Positions 16,728 to 24,873 of a stretch of DNA of 64,000 nt are shown in pieces. Location of the stretch: positions 372,001-436,000 of the forward strand of contig NZ_CP041660.1 of assembly GCF_007289895.1 (NCBI RefSeq). The letters run 5' to 3'. The position numbers were made by a program, and so were the translations under genes. Position 1 is the first letter of the stretch. Every line of letters starts with the position of its first letter. Source of the DNA: Catenovulum sediminis (GTDB taxonomy: Bacteria > Pseudomonadota > Gammaproteobacteria > Enterobacterales > Alteromonadaceae). Below the pieces are notes generated by a model. It had not been told where the DNA came from, did not search any database, and worked only from the letters and a program-made list of their open reading frames with translations.

Positions 16728-17327
16728 CTATCGCGCTTGTTTCTTTTTAGCCACCCACGCATAAACCTGCTGTAGCTCATCATCGTTCAATTCTTTTAAC
16801 GATGCTGCTCCAAAGTTTATGGCTAGGTAGTCGTCTTTTTCTTCCTGCAACCCTAACTTTTTAACATTTGTGTGAATGTAAGCATAGCGACGCTTACGCC
16901 ATTCGTTTTGGCTTTGTTCTTTGCCATTTTGACTTTGCTTACCGACTTCATTTAATAAGTAATGAATTGCTTGTTCGTACTGTTCTGCTGGTAAAAGCTG
17001 GTAACGGGTAACTCTAAACTTACGTTTAAACGCACTCCAGACTCCTGCATAACCAAGCTTCGCTGCATCAGCTTTGCTATATCTTTCTAGCGATACGATT
17101 TTTTCAACCAGTTGTTTTATCTCGTATGCTTGCTGATCAGAAATATGTTGCTCGCCCGGTACCAGTTTTTGTACAACCGGAGCTGGTTTGTGTTCTATAT
17201 TTATATTGCCCATTGCGACTACATTGTGGTTACCATTGATACTGGTTGGCGTGGTCGTTTGTGGGCTTGAACATTCATTCCCGACTATTAGCCTTAACTT
17301 ATCTTTTAATTGTTCTTTTCTATCCAT
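16728..17327 (-). CDS. Phage regulatory protein with ORF6C-like domain
   Basis: The 199-residue protein has a disordered N-terminus with SINGNHNVVAMGNINIEHKP (about 29-48), a central helical ORF6C-like region (YEIKQLVEKIVSLERYSKAD and WSAFKRKFRVTRYQLLPAEQ, about 87-140) and a basic C-terminus. Proteins with this domain act as phage transcriptional regulators or antirepressors. It lies directly after the repressor gene in the same transcript. AGGGAAAGGGG precedes the ATG, a strong ribosome site. The exact role is inferred. Confidence 0.65.
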   Translation of the reverse strand: MDRKEQLKDKLRLIVGNECSSPQTTTPTSINGNHNVVAMGNINIEHKPAPVVQKLVPGEQHISDQQAYEIKQLVEKIVSLERYSKADAAKLGYAGVWSAFKRKFRVTRYQLLPAEQYEQAIHYLLNEVGKQSQNGKEQSQNEWRKRRYAYIHTNVKKLGLQEEKDDYLAINFGAASLKELNDDELQQVYAWVAKKKQAR

Positions 17328-17349
17328 ACCCCTTTCCCTGAACAGAGTG

Positions 17350-17724
17350 TTACGAAACCAATCTTAAATGCCTTTGAATTTTTTCTGCTGTGATACTTTC
17401 GGTGTCTTCGGTGTACTCTTCGTAAAGTACGGCTATTATTTTTGCTTTTTGGGTAGCCGTGTAGTGCTTACCTGTCTCTTGTATTACGTCTTCAAGAATT
17501 TCAATGCAATCGGCCAGTGCAGATTCATCAACTTGCGATCTATGCCCAGTAACAACAAAGCCAATATCAAAACCAATGCTGGCAAGTGCATTCAACTTAT
17601 CAGAAGGAATAGGTTGTCCAGCCTCCCAGCGGGTGTACGTAGAGCGGCCTACTTCAATTTGTTGTTGAACATCAGACGCAGTTAGGCCAAGCCGTTTTCG
17701 TTCTGATTGCAAAAAACTGCCCAT
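17350..17724 (-). CDS. CI-like lysogeny repressor, XRE-type HTH
   Basis: The 124-residue protein has an N-terminal XRE helix-turn-helix (about residues 3-58): RKRLGLTASDVQQQIEVGRS, T-Y-T-R-W-E-A-G-Q-P. The C-terminal half is helical (about 68-120) and may dimerise. It is transcribed away from the early operon, with two matching palindromes in the intergenic region, one of which covers its own start codon. This is the expected arrangement for the lysogenic repressor with autoregulation. There is no LexA-type protease domain, so induction would not depend on RecA cleavage. Confidence 0.8.
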   Translation of the reverse strand: MGSFLQSERKRLGLTASDVQQQIEVGRSTYTRWEAGQPIPSDKLNALASIGFDIGFVVTGHRSQVDESALADCIEILEDVIQETGKHYTATQKAKIIAVLYEEYTEDTESITAEKIQRHLRLVS

Positions 17725-17733
17725 ATATGGTCA
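17718..17733. promoter_or_regulatory. Putative repressor operator O1
   Basis: TGCCCA-N4-TGGTCA overlaps the repressor start codon at 17724-17722. It matches O2 in ten of twelve or more palindrome positions (one base differs in the half-sites) and its centre lies 30 bp, about three helical turns, from the centre of O2. Binding here would block repressor synthesis, so autoregulation is likely. Inference from symmetry and position. Confidence 0.6.
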
Positions 17734-17741
17734 CTTTTATG

Positions 17742-17770
17742 TTGACATGCCCACATTTGGGCACTATATT
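17742..17770 (+). promoter_or_regulatory. Early promoter of the transposition operon
   Basis: A consensus -35 TTGACA (17742-17747) is followed after exactly 17 bases by -10 TATATT (17765-17770). Transcription would start near 17777 and read into the Ner-like gene at 17848. The spacer is filled by the repressor palindrome O2, so the promoter should be silent in the lysogen. Confidence 0.8.
17748..17763. promoter_or_regulatory. Putative repressor operator O2
   Basis: TGCCCA-CATT-TGGGCA is a perfect inverted repeat located precisely between the -35 and -10 of the early promoter. It is the best match to the repeat also seen at O1, making it the likely main binding site of the repressor encoded at 17350-17724. 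Confidence 0.7.
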
Positions 17771-17790
17771 TAAAACATCTTAAACACGCC

Positions 17791-17822
17791 TTGTTGCAAC
17801 AATCGCCAAACCCTTGCAACAA
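17791..17822. promoter_or_regulatory. Direct repeats in the early leader, possible Ner-like binding sites
   Basis: TTGCAACAA occurs at 17794-17802 and 17814-17822, exactly 20 bp apart, and the first copy is part of a perfect palindrome TTGTTGCAACAA (17791-17802). They lie just downstream of the early transcription start and upstream of the Ner-like gene. In Mu, Ner binds near the early promoter to shut it down; these repeats are the best candidates here. Confidence 0.5.
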
Positions 17823-17847
17823 AGCACAAACAAGAGGGTAATATACA

Positions 17848-18105
17848 ATGACACCACAAGAAATTAAAGACGAATTAAACGCTCGGGGCTACACACTTGC
17901 AATGCTTGCCCGTGCTATTAACAAGTCTCCCAACACTGTTAGTGGCGTAATTAATCGCCATATCACCTCAAATTTCATTGCTGAGAAGTTAGCAAAAGCC
18001 ATTGGTAAACCTGTTTGTGAGGTTTTTCCCGAAGTACAAACATACGCAAAGCTTCGCCAGCAACAAGAAAAACAAGCTGAGTTAGAGCAGCTGCTTGCCA
18101 GTTAA
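17848..18105 (+). CDS. Ner-like DNA-binding protein
   Basis: The 85-residue protein is the first early gene. It has a helix-turn-helix: EIKDELNARGYTLAMLARAI and then SPNTVSGVINRHITSN, close to the Ner/Nlp type, with a charged C-terminal helix. In Mu, Ner represses early and repressor transcription during lytic growth. GAGGG lies ten bases before the ATG. Paired direct repeats between the promoter and this gene may be its operator. Confidence 0.75.
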   Translation: MTPQEIKDELNARGYTLAMLARAINKSPNTVSGVINRHITSNFIAEKLAKAIGKPVCEVFPEVQTYAKLRQQQEKQAELEQLLAS

Positions 18106-18119
18106 CAAGGACGCCCCCA

Positions 18120-18476
18120 ATGAACGACTTAAATAACTTAACGCACGCTGAATTGTTGCAGCTGTGCGAACAACAAAAGCAGCAATTGGCAGCCTGCCAC
18201 AGCTTAATTTTAGCTAAGCGAATTAGCACCGAGCACCGCCGCTTATTGCGTAACTTGGCTAAGTTATGCCAAACCGATATGCAATTTAAAAACATGGCTG
18301 CCGCGCTGGGTGTCAGTAAAAGATATTGCCGCGAGTTACGCAGAAAGTTAGAAATACTTGGCATTATCACACCTCCGCATTATTTGGAAAGCCGACAAAA
18401 AACCGCTGCGTGTTTTCCGTCAGTTCGACTGGCTGTAGTAAATAGTCAAGCCAACAAGGAGGTGAGATATGGATAG
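18120..18476 (+). CDS. Early phage protein with HTH-like segment
   Basis: The 118-residue protein is helical; its middle includes FKNMAAALGVSKRYCRELRR (about residues 59-78), a possible helix-turn-helix. The N-terminus is Gln/Leu-rich and may form a short coiled coil. AAGGA precedes the start and the stop overlaps the next gene by eight bases. I do not recognise a family; a regulatory role is possible. Confidence 0.55.
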   Translation: MNDLNNLTHAELLQLCEQQKQQLAACHSLILAKRISTEHRRLLRNLAKLCQTDMQFKNMAAALGVSKRYCRELRRKLEILGIITPPHYLESRQKTAACFPSVRLAVVNSQANKEVRYG

Positions 18477-18891
18477 TTTGCTCTATAAGCCACTTACGCC
18501 AAACCAAGGTTTGCAAAGCAAGCATAACATCGCACCCAATGCTCAGCCCCAATTGAACACAGAGCACGCGCTGGTGTGGCGGGTAACTCAGCAAAGTATT
18601 AATCAAACACCTGACTTTACTGATTTGCTTGCCAGTGATGAACAGCTTGCGTGTTTGCGTAAACCCAATAAAGCCAAGCTGACTCGGCCAGCCAATTTGC
18701 TCACTTTGAAGCTGTGTTGGTTTTTCGATTCGGGTAGCCATTTTGATGCCCTTTCGTTGTATGTGTATGCCGCTAATTTAAGCAGCAGTTTGGTCACATC
18801 GAAACTGGACATTTGTGAGTTTGTTTTTGTACGTGAGCGCAACGACAACGGACGAACGGTTATTAGTATGTCTGGAGGCAAACATGCCTAA
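18469..18891 (+). CDS. Early phage protein of unknown function
   Basis: The 140-residue protein has a disordered N-terminal third and a more ordered C-terminus (SHFDALSLYVYAANLSSSLV). There is no motif I recognise. AGGTGAG lies just upstream, and overlaps with both neighbours (eight bases each) support a real, translationally coupled gene. Confidence 0.55.
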   Translation: MDSLLYKPLTPNQGLQSKHNIAPNAQPQLNTEHALVWRVTQQSINQTPDFTDLLASDEQLACLRKPNKAKLTRPANLLTLKLCWFFDSGSHFDALSLYVYAANLSSSLVTSKLDICEFVFVRERNDNGRTVISMSGGKHA

Positions 18892-19363
18892 ACGAAATTG
18901 GAAGTATGTGTCGGGCCACGATCCAGTGGACGCCTTAGATAAATGCCTACAACACGCCAAAGAAAAGCACAATTTAAGCGTTGAACGCATTATGGACAGA
19001 CTTGGGATGGCGAGTAAATCGCAAATGTATGGCTACCTGGCGGATGCCAAATTGCCGGTTAATCGCCTGATCGCGTTTGAGCAAACTTGTGGTATTCCGT
19101 TGTTTACCAAGTATAGCGCCGCTTCACAGGGGTTTATGCTTGTAAAAATTCCAACTGGGCGCAAGGCCGAAGCTAAAGAGTTAGCCGAGCTACAAGTCGC
19201 ACTGGCTCAAGTGGGTAGTCAAATTATCAACTTTTACAACGGTGAATGTAGTGTTGATGAAACAACCAACATGATTATGGCAATGCTACAAGATTTGGCT
19301 TACCACAAGTCGGAATTAGAACATTTTAAGCAGCCAGATTTGCTAGGAGATCACAATGGCTAG
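18884..19363 (+). CDS. Early regulator resembling CII-type phage proteins
   Basis: The 159-residue protein begins MPKRNWKYVSGHDPVDALDK and is mostly helical, with KHNLSVERIMDRLGMASKSQ at about residues 27-46 resembling the HTH of phage CII-family regulators. The start at 18884 follows GGAGG by seven bases; a longer frame from 18815 lacks a ribosome site. It overlaps the previous and next genes by eight bases each. The role is inferred. Confidence 0.6.
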   Translation: MPKRNWKYVSGHDPVDALDKCLQHAKEKHNLSVERIMDRLGMASKSQMYGYLADAKLPVNRLIAFEQTCGIPLFTKYSAASQGFMLVKIPTGRKAEAKELAELQVALAQVGSQIINFYNGECSVDETTNMIMAMLQDLAYHKSELEHFKQPDLLGDHNG

Positions 19364-19649
19364 TAATCAAATTATTAGAACCTTATCTGCTATTGAATTT
19401 TTGTCTGAGCACATTGCACACGGTATTAGCCAAGCAGAGTTAGCGAAGGCATTAAACGTTCAAAGCACCGAAGCGGGTCGCATTCTGAGCAACCTTGCTC
19501 AAGCTGAGTGGTTAGAGAAAACCCCTCACAATAATCGTTTATATCGTTTAACACCTAAAGTGGGTGGCATTTCACATAAAGTTGAACATTCGCTGCGTGT
19601 TGCGCGAGAGCAATTACGCCAAGACGCGTCTACATACGCTGGTTTTTAG
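19356..19649 (+). CDS. Winged-helix regulator (IclR/MarR-like N-terminal type)
   Basis: The 97-residue protein is a single winged-helix domain: AIEFLSEHIAHGISQAELAK, then STEAGRILSNLAQAEWLEKT and a short wing. Such small proteins occur in the early region of Mu-like phages. CTAGGAGA precedes the ATG, which overlaps the end of the previous gene by eight bases. Target genes unknown. Confidence 0.65.
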   Translation: MASNQIIRTLSAIEFLSEHIAHGISQAELAKALNVQSTEAGRILSNLAQAEWLEKTPHNNRLYRLTPKVGGISHKVEHSLRVAREQLRQDASTYAGF

Positions 19650-19655
19650 GGGGTA

Positions 19656-20657
19656 ATGATGACCACAAATAACAAAGATGTAATGGATATGACCACAGCA
19701 GAAGAAGCTGCGTTATACCAAAAATTAAACGATGGTTATGGTGAATCTCGTGACGAGTTGAATACGCTTGTTGGGCAAATACAAATGGCGAACTCTTTCG
19801 CTAAATTGGGCGACGCCATCTCTTTACAGAAACTGGAAGAAATCAGAGAACGCAAGCTATACAAGGCATACAAAGGCAAACGATTCATTTTACCAAACGG
19901 AGAAACGGCGGCGGCCGCCGATACTTGGGAAGGTTTCTGCCAATTTATAGGCTCCTCGAAAGGTGTAGTTAATGAAAGATTGGCAAATCTGAAACAGTTT
20001 GGCTTGGAGGCTGCCGAAGCGTTTGACAGATTAGGAGTAAATACCAAAACCCTACGCCTTGCTCGCAAGCTACCAGATGACGAGCAAGCGATTGTCGCTG
20101 AATATACGTCTAAACCTGAGGTGACAAAAGAAGACGTCCAGCAGTTGATTAACGAATTGGACGAAAAGCATCAAAAAGAATTAGACGATAAAGAGTCAGA
20201 GCTTGCGAACAAAACCAAAGAAATAGACAGCCTTAAAGCCAATTTGAACGCAAACCGCAGCTTGTACAGCAAAGCTCAAGAAGAGTCTGAATCGCTCAGA
20301 ATCAAGTTGGAAGAGAAGCGCCTAAAACCGAACGACTATTCAGAGCTGACTAAAGATATTGAAGAAATATCTAAAAAAGCTTCTTTACGCGTGGTTGAGG
20401 CGGCTATGCAAATGTCTGACTTAGCACTACAGCTAAACACTAAGCTGATGGAATGCAACAACCCAGTGCAAGAAACGGCGTTAGAACGTGCTTTAGAAAT
20501 TGCAATTCCGCAGGCCCACACCGCTTTTTTTGAAGCCTTGCAACGCGCGGCGGCGTTGTTTGATGAGTTTGATCACAGCATGGGCAACTTTGCCAATCAA
20601 CCGAAAGCTAACTGGGAATTAATTAAACAGTTAGCTACGCCAGTAAATGCTGAATAA
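19656..20657 (+). CDS. Early coiled-coil phage protein (DUF3102-like)
   Basis: The 333-residue protein has an N-terminal helical region, a middle segment RFILPNGETAAAADTWEGFC and GVVNERLANLKQFGLEA (about 80-125) resembling ParB/HTH-type DNA-binding domains of DUF3102-like proteins, and a long coiled coil (about 165-235) followed by a helical C-terminus. It directly precedes the transposase gene, as large ParB-like proteins do in several B3-type phages. A role in DNA handling during transposition is inferred. AGGGGG precedes the start. Confidence 0.55.
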   Translation: MMTTNNKDVMDMTTAEEAALYQKLNDGYGESRDELNTLVGQIQMANSFAKLGDAISLQKLEEIRERKLYKAYKGKRFILPNGETAAAADTWEGFCQFIGSSKGVVNERLANLKQFGLEAAEAFDRLGVNTKTLRLARKLPDDEQAIVAEYTSKPEVTKEDVQQLINELDEKHQKELDDKESELANKTKEIDSLKANLNANRSLYSKAQEESESLRIKLEEKRLKPNDYSELTKDIEEISKKASLRVVEAAMQMSDLALQLNTKLMECNNPVQETALERALEIAIPQAHTAFFEALQRAAALFDEFDHSMGNFANQPKANWELIKQLATPVNAE

Positions 20658-20666
20658 GGAGCGACC

Positions 20667-22481
20667 ATGTCAGCCACTGTAAATCATGATTATTTTGATG
20701 CCTTGCGCAATTTTGCTTTGAAACTAGAAAAAGCTGCGCATGGCACCAAACAAAGCATCATTAGCGATGCGCTTGCTTATTTTGGCTGGTCGAATCACCA
20801 CAAGCTGTACCGAGAAATGGATAGACATGGCTTGAAATATAGCAAGCGTAAAACCAGAAGTGACAAAGGAAAAACGGCTCAAGACGAAACTGCACTAGAA
20901 ATGGTTGCCGCCACTTTACATACCGGCAATCGCAGCAACGGCAAGCAAATGATGGAAGTGCCCAACGCAATTTCAATACTCAGCCAAAACGGGTACGACT
21001 TTATGAGTAAAAGCACGGTAAATAGGTTACTACGCGAGCGTAAAATGAACGCTAAAGCAATGCAGCGCGATTCGGCAGCAACGCAATTACGCAGCTTACA
21101 CCCGAATCACGTGCATCAAATTGACCCTTCGTTGTGCGTGATTTATTACGACCCTGAAAGCAAAAAAGTGAAAGGTTCTAACGTCTTTCAAAGCTTAGCG
21201 GATGAATCTGCTTTTTATAAAAATAAACCGGACTCATTTACTAAAACCGCTAAATTGCGTGTATGGCGTTATGTGTGTACCGACCACACTAGCGGGCATA
21301 TTTGGGTTAAGTATTACAGTGCAGCGGGTGAAAGCATGCAGCTGGTTGCTGATTTTATACTTTGGTGTTGGATAAAACAGCAAGAACGTGAAGCACATGG
21401 TTTGCCATACATTTTATATGTAGACCGAGGCACCGCCAATATTGCGAAACCTGTTAAGCGTTTGTGTGATTCGCTGAATGTTGACCTGCGAACACACGAC
21501 ACGGGCAATTCACGTGCGAAAGGCCAAGTAGAAAACGCTAACAATATAGTCGAAAAACTTTTCGAAAGCCGTTTGTTGCTTGAGCCGGTTAAATCGGTAG
21601 ATGAAATGAATGATGCGGTGTTTGCTTGGCAAAATGCTTACAACGCCGATCTTATTCCCAACTATGATGCAAAGCTAAGCCGAACCAATAAAAGTCGACT
21701 TGATGTTTGGCGCACTATTCATACAGCTGCGTATAGCAAGCATTTACGCATTTGCCCGCCTGAGCAAATTTGCCGCTATATGCTGAGTTATGAGCCGGTT
21801 GAGCGAAAGGTCAAAAACAATTATGTGATTACCTTTGTTCACCCTGCTATTGGTAAAAGCGCGCCTTATTTGCTTAAAAATTTGCTTGGTGTTTTGGTGG
21901 GCGAATCAGTAAAAGTTGCGCCGATTATTTTGGATGGCTCGACTGATATTTTAGTGTTCACCAAAGACCCACTATCCGGCAAAGATATTGTTCACCAAGT
22001 GCAAATTGATGAGCGCGACGAGTTTGGCTTTAGCTTACAAGGTGCAGTAATTGGCGAGGGTTATGCCGCTTTAGCGGATGACCAAATTGACAGTAATCAA
22101 AAAGCGGCCAATGCATTGGCTTACGCTGGCTTGAGCCAAGAAGATGCAGAGAAAGCGCGCAAGAAACACGAAACCCCATTTGATACCGAGATTAATGCCC
22201 ATAGCCATTTGAAAGATATTCAGCATACCGCAGCGTTTGCAAGCAAAGGCCACGAAATTGATGTACCTGAAATGTTTACCCCTGAAAAAGGTGAAAAACG
22301 GTTGGATGCATTAGAGGCCCGTATGCAAATTAGCGACATTATTAACCGCCCACTGAGTGCTGCCGAGGCAGCGTGGATTAACCAGCAGGAGATTTACCCT
22401 TCAAAACTAGACGATATAGCAAACCACGTTAAATCGGGCGCGTTATCGCGACCTACATTAAAAGTAGTTGGAGAACACTAA
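20667..22481 (+). CDS. MuA-family DDE transposase
   Basis: This 604-residue protein catalyses cutting and strand transfer at the phage ends for integration and replication. The catalytic triad is visible: D153 (HQIDPSL), D253 (LYVDRGTAN) and E289 (KGQVENAN), with 35 residues between the last two. The N-terminus (about 1-140) has HTH-type end-binding helices, and a beta-barrel-like domain follows the core (about 370-470). The C-terminus (about 480-604) should contact the MuB-like ATPase. AGGAG precedes the ATG and the stop abuts the next gene. It looks intact. Confidence 0.95.
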   Translation: MSATVNHDYFDALRNFALKLEKAAHGTKQSIISDALAYFGWSNHHKLYREMDRHGLKYSKRKTRSDKGKTAQDETALEMVAATLHTGNRSNGKQMMEVPNAISILSQNGYDFMSKSTVNRLLRERKMNAKAMQRDSAATQLRSLHPNHVHQIDPSLCVIYYDPESKKVKGSNVFQSLADESAFYKNKPDSFTKTAKLRVWRYVCTDHTSGHIWVKYYSAAGESMQLVADFILWCWIKQQEREAHGLPYILYVDRGTANIAKPVKRLCDSLNVDLRTHDTGNSRAKGQVENANNIVEKLFESRLLLEPVKSVDEMNDAVFAWQNAYNADLIPNYDAKLSRTNKSRLDVWRTIHTAAYSKHLRICPPEQICRYMLSYEPVERKVKNNYVITFVHPAIGKSAPYLLKNLLGVLVGESVKVAPIILDGSTDILVFTKDPLSGKDIVHQVQIDERDEFGFSLQGAVIGEGYAALADDQIDSNQKAANALAYAGLSQEDAEKARKKHETPFDTEINAHSHLKDIQHTAAFASKGHEIDVPEMFTPEKGEKRLDALEARMQISDIINRPLSAAEAAWINQQEIYPSKLDDIANHVKSGALSRPTLKVVGEH

Positions 22482-23720
22482 ATGTCTGCAATACCTAAGA
22501 CCTGGCATTTAAGGCTCGGGCGATTATTGGCAGCACGTGGCATTAATCAAAAAAATATTTGCCCGTTTGCACAAACTAAAGGGGTGCAAGTTAGCCCCGC
22601 GGTTATTAACCGCATTATTAAAAACAATGAGTGGCCCAAGCGTGAAAACTTTTGTGCCCAAATTAAAAGCGTGTGTGAGCAGTTTGCTGTTGAAAAGCTT
22701 GAGTGTACTGCTGAAAACGTTAGCGATATTTGGGCTGAAGATACCAAAGGCGGCGTAACGGTAACTGAAGTTCACGAAGCCATGCATATGAAACGAACCA
22801 AGGCGCAAGCCGAGGAACCTACCACTGAATTTATAGCACCGGAGAATGAAATGCTGGAGCACAATACGATTAAACATTTTGGCTTAGCTGGACAGCCGTT
22901 TGATAACGAGATCAACTGTTTAGAGGATATTTATTTGAATCAAAGCTTGTTGATGAATAAAGAAGCCATGATTAACGCTGCAACCACGGGCGGTATGATT
23001 AGCATTATTGGCGAATGCGGCAGCGGTAAATCCATTTTAAAAGAGTTGTTTGTTGATGAATTGGAAGATGAACACCCGTACTGCCAAATTATTGAGCCAG
23101 CTACGTTGGATCGCCACCGCATTACCACTAGCTCGGTTACGGCTGCTGTGTTTGAAGCTTTGCATATTGATTCTATTCCACAGTCTATTGAACAGCGTGA
23201 TCGTTTAATTCGACGCGAGGTTAAAAAGCTTGCAAAAGAAGGTAAGCGCTTTGTGTTTTTAGTGGATGAAGCGCACGCACTTCACTATTCAGTAATCAAG
23301 CAGCTTAAGTGTTTACGCGAGGCTGCTGGCAATTTAACAAAAGTGATAGGTGTTATTTTACTGGGCCAACCTGAGTTGCATGAGACGTTAAGCGGCAGTA
23401 ATACCCGTGAATTTAGCTGGCGTTGTAAACGCATGGAAACCCGCGCCTTGGGCGACGAAACCCAAGCTTACATTGAGTTTAAATTAAAGCGCGCCCGCAA
23501 AGCTTTTGATGATGTGTTCTCGGACGATGCTGTGGCCGCCATAAAGCAGCGTTTGTGCGGTTCGCGCAGCAATGGCATTAATCGCAACAACTCAATTGTT
23601 GATATGACGTATCAATTACACGTTAACAATTTATGTAACGAAGCCATGAATGTTGCCGCCAGAGTTTCTGAACCTTTGGTAAGCGCTGCGATTATTAAAA
23701 AATGTAGGGGGGCAAGCTAA
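22482..23720 (+). CDS. MuB-like AAA ATPase for transposition target choice
   Basis: The 412-residue protein has an N-terminal HTH-like region (about 1-60), a linker, and an AAA domain with Walker A GECGSGKS (177-184) and Walker B FVFLVDEAH (257-265). It resembles the ExeA/MuB group: it coats target DNA, delivers it to the transposase and gives target immunity. It starts directly after the transposase stop, and its stop shares bases with the next start (TAATG). Confidence 0.9.
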   Translation: MSAIPKTWHLRLGRLLAARGINQKNICPFAQTKGVQVSPAVINRIIKNNEWPKRENFCAQIKSVCEQFAVEKLECTAENVSDIWAEDTKGGVTVTEVHEAMHMKRTKAQAEEPTTEFIAPENEMLEHNTIKHFGLAGQPFDNEINCLEDIYLNQSLLMNKEAMINAATTGGMISIIGECGSGKSILKELFVDELEDEHPYCQIIEPATLDRHRITTSSVTAAVFEALHIDSIPQSIEQRDRLIRREVKKLAKEGKRFVFLVDEAHALHYSVIKQLKCLREAAGNLTKVIGVILLGQPELHETLSGSNTREFSWRCKRMETRALGDETQAYIEFKLKRARKAFDDVFSDDAVAAIKQRLCGSRSNGINRNNSIVDMTYQLHVNNLCNEAMNVAARVSEPLVSAAIIKKCRGAS

Positions 23721-23884
23721 TGACAATTGTGAATGAAAAATTTGAATGTATGTTGTGCGGTTGGAAAGGTGTTACAGCTGATTTAGCCATAGCTGAAGGG
23801 GCACTAACTTGCCCTAGTTGTTACGGCCAACCAGAAGACTTACCTGAGTTAGAGCAATCAGGAGAAAACCATGAACCAAAATAA
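23720..23884 (+). CDS. 54-residue zinc-ribbon microprotein
   Basis: A short gene starts with ATG sharing bases with the MuB-like stop and ends inside the next gene, overlapping it by 14 bases. The product has two CxxC pairs, CMLC and CPSC, separated by about 20 residues, typical of a rubredoxin-like zinc ribbon. The run of G residues upstream (AGGGGGG) gives a ribosome site. Small zinc-ribbon proteins are common next to phage recombination genes; the function is unknown. Confidence 0.7.
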   Translation: MTIVNEKFECMLCGWKGVTADLAIAEGALTCPSCYGQPEDLPELEQSGENHEPK

Positions 23885-24491
23885 CGAAATACCGGCAGGT
23901 TATTGGCAAGATGCCAAAGGTTCACTCGTACCCGAAAGTATGATTAAACCAATTGATAAAGCTAGAAATGAGTTGGTTTATGAAGTGGTTGAAAAAGCCC
24001 TAGAACTGCGAGAAGCACTCGCTAAATTCAAAGCATCTACATTTGCTGATATTGATGCTTTTGTTGAGCTATCAGCCGAAGAGTACGACGTTAAATTAGG
24101 CGGTAAAAAAGGCAATGTGACGCTGCATTCATTCGATGGTCGGTACAAGATTGTTCGATCTATTCAGGAGCACATTGCGTTTGATGAACGTTTGCAAGCC
24201 GCACGAGAGTTAATTGACGCGTGCTTAAAGGAATGGACGAAAGACAGCGTGCCAGAGTTAAAAGCAATTATTGATCGCGCTTTCGATGTAGATAAAGAGG
24301 GCAAAATTAACACAGCGCGAGTTCTGGGATTACGTCGTTTAGATATAAAAGACGAACGCTGGTTAAAAGCGATGACCGCAGTATCCGAAGCTTTGCAAGT
24401 TGTCGGTAGCAAAAGTTACATCCGTTTATACAAGCGTGTTGGCGATAGTCAGCAGTATGTACCCATTTCACTAGATTTGGCTGGCGTTTAG
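23871..24491 (+). CDS. DUF3164 family phage protein
   Basis: The 206-residue protein matches DUF3164 in its phrases: GYWQDAKGSLVPESMIKPID near the start and HSFDGRYKIVRSIQEHIAFD at about residues 84-103, then a helical C-terminus with RWLKAMTAVSEALQVVGSKS. Proteins of this type are always found after MuB in Mu-like phages; their function is not established. AGGAG lies six bases before the ATG. Confidence 0.85.
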   Translation: MNQNNEIPAGYWQDAKGSLVPESMIKPIDKARNELVYEVVEKALELREALAKFKASTFADIDAFVELSAEEYDVKLGGKKGNVTLHSFDGRYKIVRSIQEHIAFDERLQAARELIDACLKEWTKDSVPELKAIIDRAFDVDKEGKINTARVLGLRRLDIKDERWLKAMTAVSEALQVVGSKSYIRLYKRVGDSQQYVPISLDLAGV

Positions 24492-24532
24492 TCAGCCTTC
24501 ATTTTCAACATAAACAATAGAAGGTCATTATT

Positions 24533-24808
24533 ATGAATAAATCTCAATTAGTAGAACAAATTGCAACACAGGCTGATATTACAAAAGCGGATGCAAATCG
24601 TGCTGTTGATGCATTGGTTGATGCGGTTAAAGCTGAATTGGCTGAAGGCGGTAAGGTTGATTTGGTTGGTTTTGGCTCGTTTAGTGTGAGTAAACGTGCT
24701 GCTCGCGAAGGACGCAATCCTGCCACTGGCGAAACGATTAAAATTGCTGCGGCAAATGTTCCGAAATTTAAGCCAGGTAAAGCGTTAAAAGAAGCTGTTA
24801 ATTCTTAA
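24533..24808 (+). CDS. Phage-encoded HU-family DNA-bending protein
   Basis: The 91-residue protein is a complete HU: N-terminal helices ([20 protein letters not shown]), [20 protein letters not shown] forming the arm with the proline-bearing R-N-P tip, and a final helix. HU is required for the Mu transpososome, so a phage copy would secure this supply or reorganise host DNA. AAGGT precedes the ATG. A strong terminator follows 18 bases after the stop, so HU closes the transposition operon. Confidence 0.93.
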   Translation: MNKSQLVEQIATQADITKADANRAVDALVDAVKAELAEGGKVDLVGFGSFSVSKRAAREGRNPATGETIKIAAANVPKFKPGKALKEAVNS

Positions 24809-24825
24809 TTTTAACTAAATCAACA

Positions 24826-24845
24826 AGCCCCTGCGGGGGCTTTCA
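24826..24845 (+). terminator. Rho-independent terminator after HU
   Basis: AGCCCC-TGCG-GGGGCT forms a six-bp GC-rich stem with a four-base loop, followed by a short T-rich run (TTTCACTTT). It separates the HU gene from GemA/Mor, so those may need read-through or their own promoter. Confidence 0.75.
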
Positions 24846-24873
24846 CTTTATTAATGAATAAACGGTGGTTTGC

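Noticed and set aside
18815-18883. Longer start for the CII-like protein
   Set aside because: No ribosome site, and the extra residues lie in another gene; GGAGG precedes ATG 18884.
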